DNA from: Hexactinellida sp. DTS-2022
Lineage: Eukaryota > Porifera > Hexactinellida
DNA: 64,000 nucleotides
Assembly (NCBI GenBank): GCA_028753945.1
Contig: JAPNXP010000009.1
Coordinates: 5,952,001-6,016,000, forward strand
Direction of reading: 5' to 3'
The stretch's first letter is position 1; each line of letters opens with the position of its first letter. The position numbers were made by a program, and so were the translations under genes. Of this stretch, positions 33,214-43,968 are shown one piece after another. The notes beneath the pieces were generated by a model that saw nothing but the letters and a program-made list of their open reading frames with translations, had not been told where the DNA came from and did not search any database.

Positions 33214-35133
33214 ATGAGAGAGATAGTACACATACAGTGCGGGCAATGTGGGAATCAAATCGGATCAAGAGTGAGTTGCAATAAATAATAAAAAGTTAAT
33301 TATAGTGTATCTAACAATAAGTAGCAAACTAAGAAAAAAAGTGAATTATGTTGGAAAAATTAAAAATGGTCCAACACCTTATTGAGGGCGTGAGCTTGAG
33401 AGGAACTTATTTTCAACTCCTTTCTCATTTCTTCTGGAGTCCAGCTATCTGGATATAATCGGGACTTGATGAAAATTTCTGATATATGCTTGCAACCAAA
33501 TACGTCGCGGGCAAATTTTTCTGGAGAGCAATCAATCATTTTCTTTGTTCGTTGTTTTTTATTTCTATATCCTCCATCGACCGGAATATTAGTGATTGTT
33601 AAAACTTTGATTTTATTCAATCTTTTTATGAATTCTAAGTCTTTCTCGTAGTAAGGGTTTTGTTTATAATTTTGCTGACGAGTCTGGGGTTTTGGACCAT
33701 ATTTCTTAATACAGTATTTAGTAAATCGGAGACCCATAAAAAATGAATTACTTACTCTAATTAAAAACAACAAATTAAACTAAAATATTGTATAGAAAAT
33801 AAAACTAAACAGTTGATCTATTGCAGTAATTAAGGATATTATTTTATAGTTTTGGCAACAGTTAAACGAAGAACATTCGATCAACGCAACAGGCAACTTT
33901 GTGAGGACGGACGATCCTCTCTCAGACATACAATTTGAGAGATTAAATGTTTACTACAGCGAGGCACAAGGAAATAAGTGGGTCCCCAGAGCAGTGCTTG
34001 TTGACTTAGAACCAGGGACCATTGATGCGGTGAAAGGGAGTATCCTTGGCGGGCTATTCCGTCCCGATAACCTCATCAATGGGAACAGCGGCGCTGGTAA
34101 CAACTGGGCCAAAGGCCACTACACGGAGGGTGCAGACCTCGTGGAAACTGTGATAGACGTAATCCGCAAAGAAGCAGAAGACAGCGACTGTCTGCAAGGT
34201 TTCCAGCTGGTACACTCGCTAGGCGGCGGAACTGGCTCAGGACTGGGCACGCTATTGCTAGCCAAGATAAAGGAAGAATATCCAGATCGAATACTGATGA
34301 GCTTTAGCATTGTGCCATCACCCAAGGTATCAGATACCGTGGTAGAGCCGTACAACGCAATGCTCTCCACACACGAGCTGATAGACAATACAGACCAGAC
34401 CTTCTGTATCGACAACGAAGCGCTACACGATATCTGCACGCGCGTACTCAAGATAAGCAAAGCCGGCTACTCAGATCTAAACAACCTGGTGTCTAACACA
34501 ATGTCAGGCGTCACCACCTGTCTCAGGTTCCCAGGACAACTGAATGCGGACCTGAGGAAGCTAGCGGTTAACATGGTTCCCTTTCCACGCCTCCATTTCT
34601 TCATCCCAGGCTACGCCCCGCTCTCCTCGATCGCAGTTAAGAACTACCAGTCTATGACGGTGGCAGAGCTGACGCAACAGATGTTTGATAGCAAGAACGC
34701 GATGGCGGCGTGCGACCCTCGCACCGGGAAATACTTGACAGTGGCAGCTATTTTCAGAGGGCAGGTAGCAATGAAGGAGGTGGACGATCAAATGCTAGCT
34801 ATGCAGAACAAGAACAGTGCCTATTTCGTGGAATGGATACCGAATAATGTTAAGACTGCTGTGTGCTCAGTGCCACCAAAAGGTTTGAAGATGAGCTCAA
34901 CATTTATTGCAAACTCAACTGCAATCAAAACCCTTTACCAGCGTCTACTGGACCAGTTCAACAAAATGTTCGCAAGGAAAGCTTTCCTTCATTTCTACAC
35001 TGGAGAGGGGATGGATGAAATGGAATTTACAGAGGCGCGATCTGACGTAACAGATCTGATCTCCGAGTACCAACAGTACGAAGAAATTGGGTTTGATGAC
35101 GAGTATCCTGGGGAAGGTGATGATAATAATTAA
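33214..35133 (+). CDS. Divergent beta-tubulin
   Basis: A GTP-binding microtubule subunit. Exon 1 is 33214-33270 and encodes [19 protein letters not shown]. Exon 2 is 33850-35133 and starts [16 protein letters not shown]; the 579-bp intron is GT-AG. The GTPase signature [45 protein letters not shown], and ACDPR are intact. Many positions fixed in ordinary beta-tubulins differ, including [10 protein letters not shown] for VRSGPFGQIF and NYQSMTVAE for QYRALTVPE. The tail ([12 protein letters not shown]) is short and lacks the axonemal EGEFEEE motif. This suggests a diverged, perhaps tissue-specific isotype rather than the main one. It is functional by appearance. Confidence 0.93.
33360..33737 (-). 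CDS. Unidentified small basic protein nested antisense in the tubulin intron
   Basis: A 125-residue ORF from ATG 33737 ([17 protein letters not shown]) to the stop at 33360, wholly inside the 579-bp tubulin intron on the other strand. It is rich in Lys/Arg with a basic N-terminus that could target mitochondria, and it ends with a helical, acidic-basic segment ([19 protein letters not shown]). The composition resembles a mitochondrial ribosomal protein, but I do not recognise the family and assign no function. Coding status is supported only by the ORF length in AT-rich intron sequence. Confidence 0.5.
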   Translation of the reverse strand: MGLRFTKYCIKKYGPKPQTRQQNYKQNPYYEKDLEFIKRLNKIKVLTITNIPVDGGYRNKKQRTKKMIDCSPEKFARDVFGCKHISEIFIKSRLYPDSWTPEEMRKELKISSSQAHALNKVLDHF

Positions 35134-35417
35134 TATTATTTAATAAGTTAAAACAGTTAGATTTATAGTAAGCAATTAATCAGTGTATTCCCATTTGTAC
35201 ATTAAGTTTGACAGCTGTATTAGATGTATTGTATTGTTTGGATTAAATAGTGAGAGAGACAGGGTAGATAATTCAATGGGTTAGTCGACGACAATGCTTG
35301 ATTTGTTAAAAAAATTATACTTGCCATTAATTAACTTCAGTAATTTGTATAAGTACAATAGTATTTAATTACCATAAATGATTCGTATCTTATGTAAGGT
35401 AACTTAGGTTCTAACTA
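35134..35417. other. Convergent intergenic region tubulin-UQCRB
   Basis: 284 bp between the 3' ends of beta-tubulin (plus) and UQCRB (minus). It should hold both 3' UTRs. No other feature is recognised. Confidence 0.5.
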
Positions 35418-35756
35418 TCATAGTTTGTCCCAGACATCCCGTTCTTCTCTCTCCTTCGCAATCTGCAGCACGTGCACTAGAATGTAGCGAATGTCCTCGT
35501 GAGGCTTAGTCCACTGTTCTGGGGGAAGAATGCGGTTCTTCATAGAGAGATCCAGCGCGCGCTTTATGCGCCAATTACGTAGGTTGTACTCATCCTCTGA
35601 GAGTCTGGTTATAGCGACAGATACATCCGGGTTAAGATGAGTCCACAGGTCGTCTAGTCGCAGTCCAAATTTTTGATGACCCACATTCTTGTACCACCAG
35701 CGGGAATATGCACTGTCGTAGCTCTTAAAAAAGTTAGGAAAGAGCCGCCGAGCCAT
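35418..35756 (-). CDS. UQCRB: Cytochrome b-c1 complex subunit 7 (complex III)
   Basis: The QCR7 subunit of mitochondrial complex III, on the matrix side, associated with cytochrome b. The 112 residues (human 111) are in one exon. The family pattern is clear: WYYKN/AAG-type start (RWWYKNVGHQKFGLRLDDL), AITRLSEDEYNLRNWRIKRALDLSMKNRILPPEQWTK, then a charged C-terminal helix ending KEREERDVWDKL. The ATG is 2 nt after CTTAG. It is the last gene of the right-hand minus-strand array, 244 bp after the M20 peptidase and convergent with tubulin. Confidence 0.93.
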   Translation of the reverse strand: MARRLFPNFFKSYDSAYSRWWYKNVGHQKFGLRLDDLWTHLNPDVSVAITRLSEDEYNLRNWRIKRALDLSMKNRILPPEQWTKPHEDIRYILVHVLQIAKEREERDVWDKL

Positions 35757-36000
35757 AGCTAAGCACTTAAAATAAACCGTTTAAATAATATTTGGAGAAC
35801 TTAAAGCTCTAGGCATAAAAACTACACTTGTGAATAGTCACACAAATATTTTCATAATTATTGTCATCTACTGTTTTAAATTATTCCTAATCGACAACAT
35901 AAACTTAAACTAAATTGGAAGAACCAAACAAAGCCTAAATTACAGGCTCATTAAGTGTAAAGTCCTTATATAACGAGCAATCTAACTCAAGTACATATCT

Positions 36001-39000
36001 TCAAAACAGTCTCGTACGAACTCCCCAGTTGAGAGTCCGAATGGGAATCCTCTCGTTGACCCCATGAAACAGCTGAACGAAAGCAATGTCATTGGGGAAT
36101 AGCGTTGGTAAGAAGCCAATACAAACTGGTACGTGAGTAGGATGTTTGATAAAATATCTCAAGTCAGTTGTGGCCGGCAATAGAAATGGAACGGCCATAC
36201 CTTCGTTGTTAGTATGTTTCAATACAATCTCTTGAATGATACGGAAATACTCTTGAACTCTCGGTTCATTAGATATTTGTTGATAACCTTCTGAGAAGGT
36301 TAATACTTCAATTTCGAGTTTCGGTTTCATCAATCCGTCAATGGATGGAACAGGTTTGAAAAAAAATTCTCCCAAAAGCTACAAAATTGTAAATACATTC
36401 ACGTGTATATAATAACAATCCGAATATTAGTACAGTTAGGTTCTTTTATTATTAACATTCAAATTTTCTTAATAATAAACAGACTTAGAAGCGAACACAA
36501 AATACAAACCCGTTGTTAAATCATAGTGCTTTTTTATAATTTTCTAATAAAAAGTTCTTCCTATAATTAAACAGACGAACAAAATTACATAAGTAGACAA
36601 AATACGAAGTTTCCAAGATAAACTTCCATCAAAACAGACGCCACGTTCCCTTCAAATAAGCCTTTGATGATTACTCGTAGACATAACGTATATAACACGT
36701 ATATATAAAGCAATAATTTATCTAGACAGAATGCATGACTAGCAATAATTTATAGATACTTACTATACTAATTATCTGAACAAAAATGGAATATCATCTC
36801 AGTTACTAACTCTTTTTGAAAGTTCTTGATAGCTAGCAATAAATTCAATTGCGCGGATTATTTCATAATGCAATAACCATAGACATCTACGTACTCCGAA
36901 TTCAGAACTGCCGAATTAGAAATTTATTAAAGAAGCAGTTTGTGTCTCAACTGAGCGCGTGAGTCCTCAAATTACTAAGTTTCAACCCAAATTCCCCAAA
37001 ACAGTCTGGTAACAATGGAGTTCAATTAAATTACTGCAAAGAAGCGATTGCAAACTAAATACAGTTGTAAAGATCGTGTAAAGTGTCAAGAATCAATACA
37101 AGGCGGGTAGACATGAAGTAAAATGGAATCAGCTGTCAATGTGATTACTTGTTTACCAATTATCAGAAGAATGCGAGCAGGAATGAAAGTTCTTGAGAAA
37201 CCTAGCTCAGTCAGACTGACAAGTATGCGCAGAATGGCTTATATAAATGTTAGTAGACCAAATTTTTGTATTTATCTACTTTGTTAGAGTTGACGAGAGC
37301 AAGTGGAACGGACCTTTTGGATGCGACGAGTAATGCAAGCTAAAACTTCTCCCGTTGAATCTTTCAAGTCCCTCAGTTGCCCTGAAGAGGAACTAAACCA
37401 TACGGAAGGTGGTGAAAAAACGAAACACCGAATTCTGGGCGTACCGTACATAGTGGGGACACCCGTCCAATCACCTAAAGGTGTTGGCAATCAGAAGCAC
37501 GAAGAAGGGCAGGGTTGGTGGGCGCATGTATACGCGGAATACGTTTATTCGAGTTTACAGAACCACCAAGAGCTGAGGATACCCTATGAGCGGAAATCCC
37601 CACAGCTGGAGTATAGACGGTATCTGGTAGACTTTATGGGTCTACTTTGTGAGAAACTCGAAATAAACATCGGCACTCAACATCTGGCCGTATACATTAT
37701 GGACCATTTTATGGACAACCACTGCATTACCGACACACAGCTGCACCTCACGTGCTTGGTCAGCCTTCAGATTGCTGCCAAATCCGAAGAGCTGGACAGG
37801 CTAATTCCGACTATTGACACGCTCTCTAGCTTCGTACACTACGCGTACGGGCCAGAGGAATTCAAGCGAATCGAGCTAGTAATCCTAAAGTTCTACAAGT
37901 GGAACTTGAACATCCCCACAGCTGCTCACTTCATCCACTACTACCTCTACAACGCTCTGCATCCGACCGATATATACCAGGGGAAGCCGTTGGAAGATAA
38001 GTTCGAAAATGCTGAAAAAGCGTTTGAGCGATATGCACACTACTTTTTAGAGATATCACTGCAAGAAATTATTTTCCTAGAACACACGCCGGCTACTGTT
38101 TCTGCGTGCTGCGTGCTGGCCAGCAGGAAATGCATGAATATACAACCGTTATGGCCCAGGAGGTTAGAGATAAAAACCGGAAAAACCGTGAAAGATCTCG
38201 CGAAATGTGGCAACTTGATGCTGAACCAGCATGACAGAGACGAGCAGGCCGAAAAGATAGAAGAGATAAACCCCGGTTCTGATGGGCATCTGCCCTCCAA
38301 CCTCTACGAGCTTCCTACACAGTTTATACATGCGTTGTGAGTACCGCGACCCGAGCACTTAGAGTCCATAAGAGTTACTAGCTGCTCTTACAATTCTATT
38401 TCCCTAATCTTCTAATGAATGATTTTATGTAAAATTGATTTGTAGTGGTATTCTCCACAGAAAGGAACAATTGACAGTTACAATTATTAGTTGAACAGTT
38501 TATATTTGGGATAACTAGAATTATTTGTGTTGGAATTGAAATCCATTTAGACATTTGCATTTGAATCATCCAAAGTTATTTTGTCAATAAAGGAAGTTGG
38601 TTTGATTTCTATTGTCTAGTTCTTATGAATTATTAAACTAAAAGTATTATGAAATGTACCTCTATCTACCCACCTCTCTCAGGTCTGCGAAATAATCCTC
38701 TTCGCTGACACCTGGTAAAACTCTTCCGTTGACAGTGAGTTCGCACCTGCTCGGTATCTGGTTGTTCTTAACACCTCCGCTCACCACAGTAGGAACAGCT
38801 GTGTTGTGCAGCATTGCGGTAAACGCACCTCGCTTATCCTTCGGTAAGAAACTGGTTGCATAGTTGGATAACCAGGGGTTGAGGATTTGTTGGAAAATAC
38901 GGTTCTTCGGGAAAGGAAGCTGAGGCGCAACAACTATAAATAGGACCTGGTGAGTAAATATGAGAATTTTCCCATAATACAACAACATTAAGTAAGAATA

Positions 39001-39880
39001 AGCTTAATAGTTAATAACCAGCAAAGAACTCTTGTACCAGTTGAGTGGACCTGAAGCGCATCTGACCAGTAGTCAGCTGCTGCGCTGCTTTGGAAATGGT
39101 GTAGATTGGATTATCGAGTGTGGGGAGACTCGCGTGCCCCCCCGGGCCTGTAGCGATCAGTTTATAGCTAGAAAATCCTTTCTCTCCGAAAGCAACTCCT
39201 ATAATCTGAGTGTCCGTCATTAAGTTCATTCCGCCGCCTTCTCCCAGCATGACGTCACACTCCACTTCTGCAGGGAAATTATCCACAATCCATTTAGCAC
39301 CTAAATACAATACAGATTATTATAAACATATTAAATAAGTGCTTAGAAGCAACAAACCAAGCTTCCCCCCTTCCTCTTCATCTGCTAATGCGATTAGTAG
39401 CAAGTCTCTCTTCATAGGAATCTCCTTTCTCTTCAGGAACAGCATAATTGAGATCGCCATTGCAACCATGTTTTTCATATCAATAGCACCTCTCCCGTAC
39501 AGACACCCGTCCTCTTCATTTACGTGGCCCCCGAACGGATCCAGCCGCCAGCCCTCTCGTCTCCAGGCCGCCTCCTCCACGGGGGCGGGCACCACGTCGA
39601 GATGCACGTTAAGAGCTAAGGGCTTGAGTGCGGGGTCAGGGTTAGTCGCTCTGAGTCGTGCGATTAAGTTTCCTCTGCCAGGAGCAGATTCTAGAATCTC
39701 AGAACATTCGATGTTTCCCTTGGAGAGAAGAGACCGGATGAATTCACAAACCGGGGTCTCATAACCTGAGTCTACTGTACCGTAGTTGATTGACTTAAAA
39801 CGAATGAGTTCTTGAAGGAGTTGTAAAGTTTGGGTTTCAACTTCCTCCCACTCGTCTGACTCAAATAGAATATCTGTCAT
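36001..39880 (-). CDS. M20-family metallopeptidase/amidohydrolase (ArgE/DapE, PM20D1-like)
   Basis: A zinc-dependent enzyme of the aminoacylase/carboxypeptidase type; the substrate cannot be told. Four exons are in phase: 39358-39880, 39019-39300, 38674-38933 and 36001-36378. All active-site elements are visible: NVHLDVVPAP (metal His, catalytic-side Asp), GRGAIDMKN (bridging Asp), ADEEEGG (general-base Glu and metal Glu), GEGG followed by the dimerisation insert GGHASLPT, and a last metal His in QLFHGVNERI. There is no signal peptide. The 2.3-kb last intron (36379-38673) holds cyclin J on the other strand. The start lies 58 bp after the stop of the upstream C1orf74-like gene. Confidence 0.85.
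37321..38340 (+). CDS. CCNJ: Cyclin J, nested antisense in the M20 peptidase intron
   Basis: Cyclin J is a metazoan cyclin with roles in germline and early cell cycles in flies. The product is about 339 residues from ATG 37321 (earlier in-frame codons open on GTG). The cyclin N box includes SPQLEYRRYLVDFMGLLCEKLEI, HLAVYIMDHFMDNHCI, QLHLTCLVSLQIAAKSEE and the linker FYKWNLNIPTAAHFIHYYL. The second fold has YAHYFLEISLQEIIFLEHTPATVSACCVLASR. The usual cyclin-A-type Lys-Phe-Glu-Glu is replaced here by Lys-Ser-Glu-Glu. It is a single exon, complete within the intron 36379-38673, in the only stretch here with plus-strand coding. Confidence 0.9.
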   Translation: MRRVMQAKTSPVESFKSLSCPEEELNHTEGGEKTKHRILGVPYIVGTPVQSPKGVGNQKHEEGQGWWAHVYAEYVYSSLQNHQELRIPYERKSPQLEYRRYLVDFMGLLCEKLEINIGTQHLAVYIMDHFMDNHCITDTQLHLTCLVSLQIAAKSEELDRLIPTIDTLSSFVHYAYGPEEFKRIELVILKFYKWNLNIPTAAHFIHYYLYNALHPTDIYQGKPLEDKFENAEKAFERYAHYFLEISLQEIIFLEHTPATVSACCVLASRKCMNIQPLWPRRLEIKTGKTVKDLAKCGNLMLNQHDRDEQAEKIEEINPGSDGHLPSNLYELPTQFIHAL

Positions 39881-39938
39881 AAGTTAAACTATACCAGAAG
39901 GTGATTATTTATGTATTTGTAACTGATTTCAATTCTAA

Positions 39939-40601
39939 TCAAAGAGCTACTATATTTAATGTTAGAATACTTGAGTGTATTTCTATACTCGTGTAACCAG
40001 CCTTGGCAGCAGTGAGGATCAGCTGTTCTTTAAGTTTCAATAAATATAATTCCCCCTTTGCTTTCTGCTCCTCAAACAAGGATAGAGGAATCGAGAATGA
40101 TATAAAGTTGAACCCAGCTGATGATATTTGGAATAGCTTGAGAGGAATATCAGATAAGCCATTCGTTTGAGTATCCAAGTGTTCTGAATTGAAATATACA
40201 AAGGGATAGCCCAGTAACCAGCCGAATACAAATGTCAATTCAAGAGGGAACTCTCCAGCTTTCAGATTAAATACGTCGGTTAAAGCAGTATTAGAGAGAT
40301 ACTGTATAATCTCAGTATTGATGAACTCAATATGCTTTATTATAATGGCATAAGATGGGTGGTTTGGTGCAATGAATGTAGGAAAATCGATCTTTGGAGA
40401 CACATCTATTACTAGCACATCAGATATGCTTCTAGTCGCTACTTGGTGGGCAAATCCGTCTCTATTTGCTATAAAAATATCGTCACAAACTTGAATAACG
40501 CACAACTGTGTTTGTAGCTGTAACTCCGTAATTAATTGCAACAACTGACAACCGGAGCACCTGAATGAGTCTACCAACCAAGCGGTCTTTATATTGGCCA
40601 T
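39939..40601 (-). CDS. C1orf74/UPF0739-like protein
   Basis: About 220 residues with start MANIKTAWLVDSFRCSGC at 40601. The ATG is 2 nt after CTTAG; the ORF extends upstream to 40682 but that part looks non-coding. The stretch LELTFVFGWLLGYPFVYF and the short two-domain layout recall vertebrate C1orf74 (UPF0739), whose function is unknown. That is recognition from memory and needs a search. There is no signal peptide and no clear membrane segment. The gap to the next gene downstream is only 58 bp. Confidence 0.5.
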   Translation of the reverse strand: MANIKTAWLVDSFRCSGCQLLQLITELQLQTQLCVIQVCDDIFIANRDGFAHQVATRSISDVLVIDVSPKIDFPTFIAPNHPSYAIIIKHIEFINTEIIQYLSNTALTDVFNLKAGEFPLELTFVFGWLLGYPFVYFNSEHLDTQTNGLSDIPLKLFQISSAGFNFISFSIPLSLFEEQKAKGELYLLKLKEQLILTAAKAGYTSIEIHSSILTLNIVAL

Positions 40602-40879
40602 AACTAAGTGGAGAGTCTTAACAACAGAACTGATTATACGCGGCGATTTTAACTTCAATATTTTTCTTATGCTTACTTCCATGTAAATGTAAAGATCAAG
40701 CTAAGAATAAAAGTACAATTTATCAAATAAACTCTTGAATTAAGCGGAAATTCTAGATCACCATTTGTGCTGTACAACAAATATAACATGGCATGCTGAA
40801 TAAGTGAAATACAACTTTAGCAAATAAATGTAGCAAGATATACAAACAGTTACTCATTAGTGTCTCTACCTGCGTGTAT

Positions 40880-43706
40880 TCACAGCTGTTTTATCTCGGG
40901 GAGACAGGTGATCACCAGCTGTTCAACAACACTGTACAGAAGATGTTTGTTAAGAATCGGATCCTGCAGCACTCTGAAGAGCTTATCCAGGCCTCTGCGT
41001 GCGTTCTCAGCACCCAGCACTTCTTGCAAGAAATCAGGTAGAGTCGTTTGCATCAGGTTATAAGCCTGTTCCTTACTCCTGGTCTTCTCTTCATCGCTGC
41101 GATTAGAAGTTTGTTTGATGTCTGAGTTGTCTTTAAGGAGAACATCTTGCAAAGATTCCAAATAGTATACAAGCATCGGTTCTGAAATGAGCCAAACAGC
41201 TGTTAATCGCAGCTGACGGTCGATAGAGCCACCAAAGGAGGCGTGAGCAATAGAAATAATCTGTCTCCGAATCCACTTGAATAGCGACCCGTCCAACTCG
41301 AACAGCTCGTGTATGAGCTCGAACATGTACTCCGCTATCTGCTCCCTCTGACTGTCCTCCTCAGTGAAGTCCTCGCTGGAAAAAGGGTTCTTAAACACGT
41401 TAGTCAGGTTCTGCAAGAAGGGACGCTCTTCGAAAGCATACGTCTGTTTGAACTGTCCGCTGACGGGACTCAGGAAGGAGTAGAGAGCCTCGCTCTCCTG
41501 CAACAGCTGTTCCTGCATGACTGTCTGAATGTACTGATTCAGGGCCTGTCTCTGCGTCTCCCACAGGGTGAATGAATTCCTATGGAACAGTCTGGGAGTT
41601 GAGTTTACTGGCAACTCCTTACGAATCTTTGGACATATTGTTGAGAGTATTTGATGGAGCTCAGAGAAGTCATTGTACGTGCGAGGTATCACCCAGCCGA
41701 GTGCCTGTCCTTTCAGATTATCATCCTCCCCTTTTGACTCAGTCTCCTTTAGCTTGGGAGACACCATGATTATGAAGATAGGATTAGCTCCGCTGTACTG
41801 CCTGGGGTCCATTTCCACGCTGGATACCTCCACGCACCAGTTCCCCAAGTTCTCTATCCAGTCTGAGGTCCGACAGAGGTAATGCTCCATCTCTTTAACC
41901 TCGCTATCCAGCTCCTCGTACGCCTTGTTCAGAGACTGCTTGTCTTCCACAGATAGCGTGCTGCTGGTCTCGAGGTGCTTCGATACAGCGTCTCTCCTCT
42001 CATACAGACTTGTAAGTCTGCTGTCCATCACACTGCATTCCTTCTCGGTAGAAGCAAACGGATTCGTTTTCTTTGTCTCCTTCTGTGTCGCCGCTTGCTG
42101 GCCAGATATCTTCTGAGGCAGATCCTTGATAGATCTCTGGTTCTCTGCTAGGAACTGCTGGTACTCAGAGCTCTCGATGAACTGAGAGAAGAACCGCTCC
42201 CTCAGCTCTTGTACTACGTACTCCTTGAAGAGAATCAGGAAAGATGGGTCGTGTGTGTTGGAGAACTTTTTAAAGAATTCCAGTTTAGAAGCCATTAGTT
42301 TAACATAGTTTGGCGAGTCAGGCTCAAGAAACCCATCCACAATTGCGTGTATGTCATTATCGAGAAAGAGCTGTGCTTGCGTCTCGAGTTCCTCCAAGGC
42401 TAGCCAGAGGTGGCAGAGAGGCGGATCCTCCATTCTCTCCAGAAACAACAGAAACGCGGTTCTTAGCTCCACGTTATCTAGGATCTCCCGCATGCCCTCT
42501 GGATACACCATCTTAACCTGGCTGTGAGGGAGGGAGTCGTCTCTCCCGGGGAGAGAAGCGGTCCTGTTCATGAGCATCGGTTCCTCTCCTGTCAAGTACT
42601 TGAGTCGCTTTTCAGATAATGTAATCGCACACCTACACTGGTTTATATACTTCTGGAGGTTTCTCCCCCGCAATCGCTGTCCCTTTGAAGCATGCATGTT
42701 CATGGCTAGTTTGTCCTGCTGCGTCTCTTGTGCATACTTCATATTTCGAATGGCAGTGGCCTGCATTATCTCCAGCATGATGCTGTAGCGGATTCGCTTT
42801 AGCTCCTCTGGGTCAGAGCACTTGTTTATAACCTTAATGAACTCCTCGTAGGTGCGCGCATACGCGAACGAAGTGTCTCGCGTTTTCTTCATATTCTCCT
42901 GCGCTTGCAGCAGTTCTACGATCTTCTGGTTGATGACGTCAGGATCAGTGATGACCTTAACAGCCGGGAGTATCACCTGGTTAACGAAGTACTCCCGTAA
43001 GAGTATGCGTAATGGTTCGCACCGCATGTCCTCCTCTTTCATACAAATGCAGAGAAATACGTCAGTAATCTGTCGGATGAAGTCAATCTCGCTCTCATTG
43101 CTCTGTAGACACGAATGGAGACATTGAGTGATGGACGCTCGCTTGACGTCCAAGGGCTCGCAGGATTTCTGACTACGAACCAGCTGCAAGTGCTGAGTGA
43201 ATAGGATGATCAGGTCTCTCGTTAGGAGAGTGACGTAATCAACTCTGATCAGTCGGTCTGCTAGCCGCTCGAACGCGCTCCACACAGTTCTACGCACCGT
43301 GAGTCTGAACTCGAACCTGTCACTCCCGAACTTTGAGTACAGCGGGAGCAGGTACCTGACCAGCACGCGGTCCAGGAAGGACTGCAGCTGCGAGTCGAAG
43401 CTCCTGGAGACGAGGAGAGGGAAGTTGGTGGCGCTGTCGGGGTAGAGAGCGCGGGACTGTAGTGTGTCTGAGACAGATAGACCGGCGTTAGACAGCTGGG
43501 TGTCTATAGGGGACAGGAACTGGGAGGGACGGGAGTGTAGGAACCCCCATACAGCGCCCAGCAGAGCTAGAACCACAGCGAGAGAGGGGAGGACTATGTA
43601 GTTAATGAATGTGGGACTGGAGAGGTTGAGGATGTACAGAGAAGCTAGCAGAGCTACGATCGTTGTTATCTTAACTTTAGTAATGCCTAAGTTAGAGAGA
43701 GTAGAC

Positions 43707-43767
<61 letters not shown>

Positions 43768-43774
43768 CTCTCAT
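40880..43774 (-). CDS. SNX25: Sorting nexin 25-like protein (TM-PXA-RGS-PX-nexin C)
   Basis: A 964-residue single-exon member of the Mdm1/SNX13/14/19/25 family, membrane-anchored proteins at ER and endosome/lipid-droplet contacts. In order: a poly-Gln tract, two hydrophobic helices (about 30-85), PXA domain, the SNX25-type spacer (TYEEFIKVINKCSDPEELKRIRYSIMLEI and GRNLQKYINQCRCAITLSEKR), RGS domain (about 430-550), coiled coil, PX domain (RTYNDFSELHQIL; LPVNSTPRLF) and nexin-C domain. The start ATG is 10 nt after CATTAG. The Gln tract is encoded by a pure CAA run. It is followed downstream by the C1orf74-like gene. Confidence 0.88.
43709..43766 (-). repeat. Pure (CAA)n tract encoding about 20 glutamines
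   Basis: An uninterrupted CAA microsatellite (GTT on the plus strand) at the N-terminus of the SNX25-like protein. Pure codon runs are usually length-polymorphic. Confidence 0.9.
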
Positions 43775-43968
43775 AGCGTCTTCACTAATGAGAAAAAGGT
43801 ATTCAGAAATATCATTATAGTCAAATTAATTAGAAATTCGCCACATAACTTATAGAAAACTTGAAAGAGTTGTGAAAATTAGATCACCATGTGCTAAAAA
43901 TTATTTCAGACTTCAAGTCCGATTTATTAGATTTATAAGTTAATTAATTAATTAACTCTTAAATGAGA

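Noticed and set aside
43605-43820. Plus-strand ORF with a poly-Cys run
   Set aside because: It is the antisense reading of the CAA tract in SNX25.
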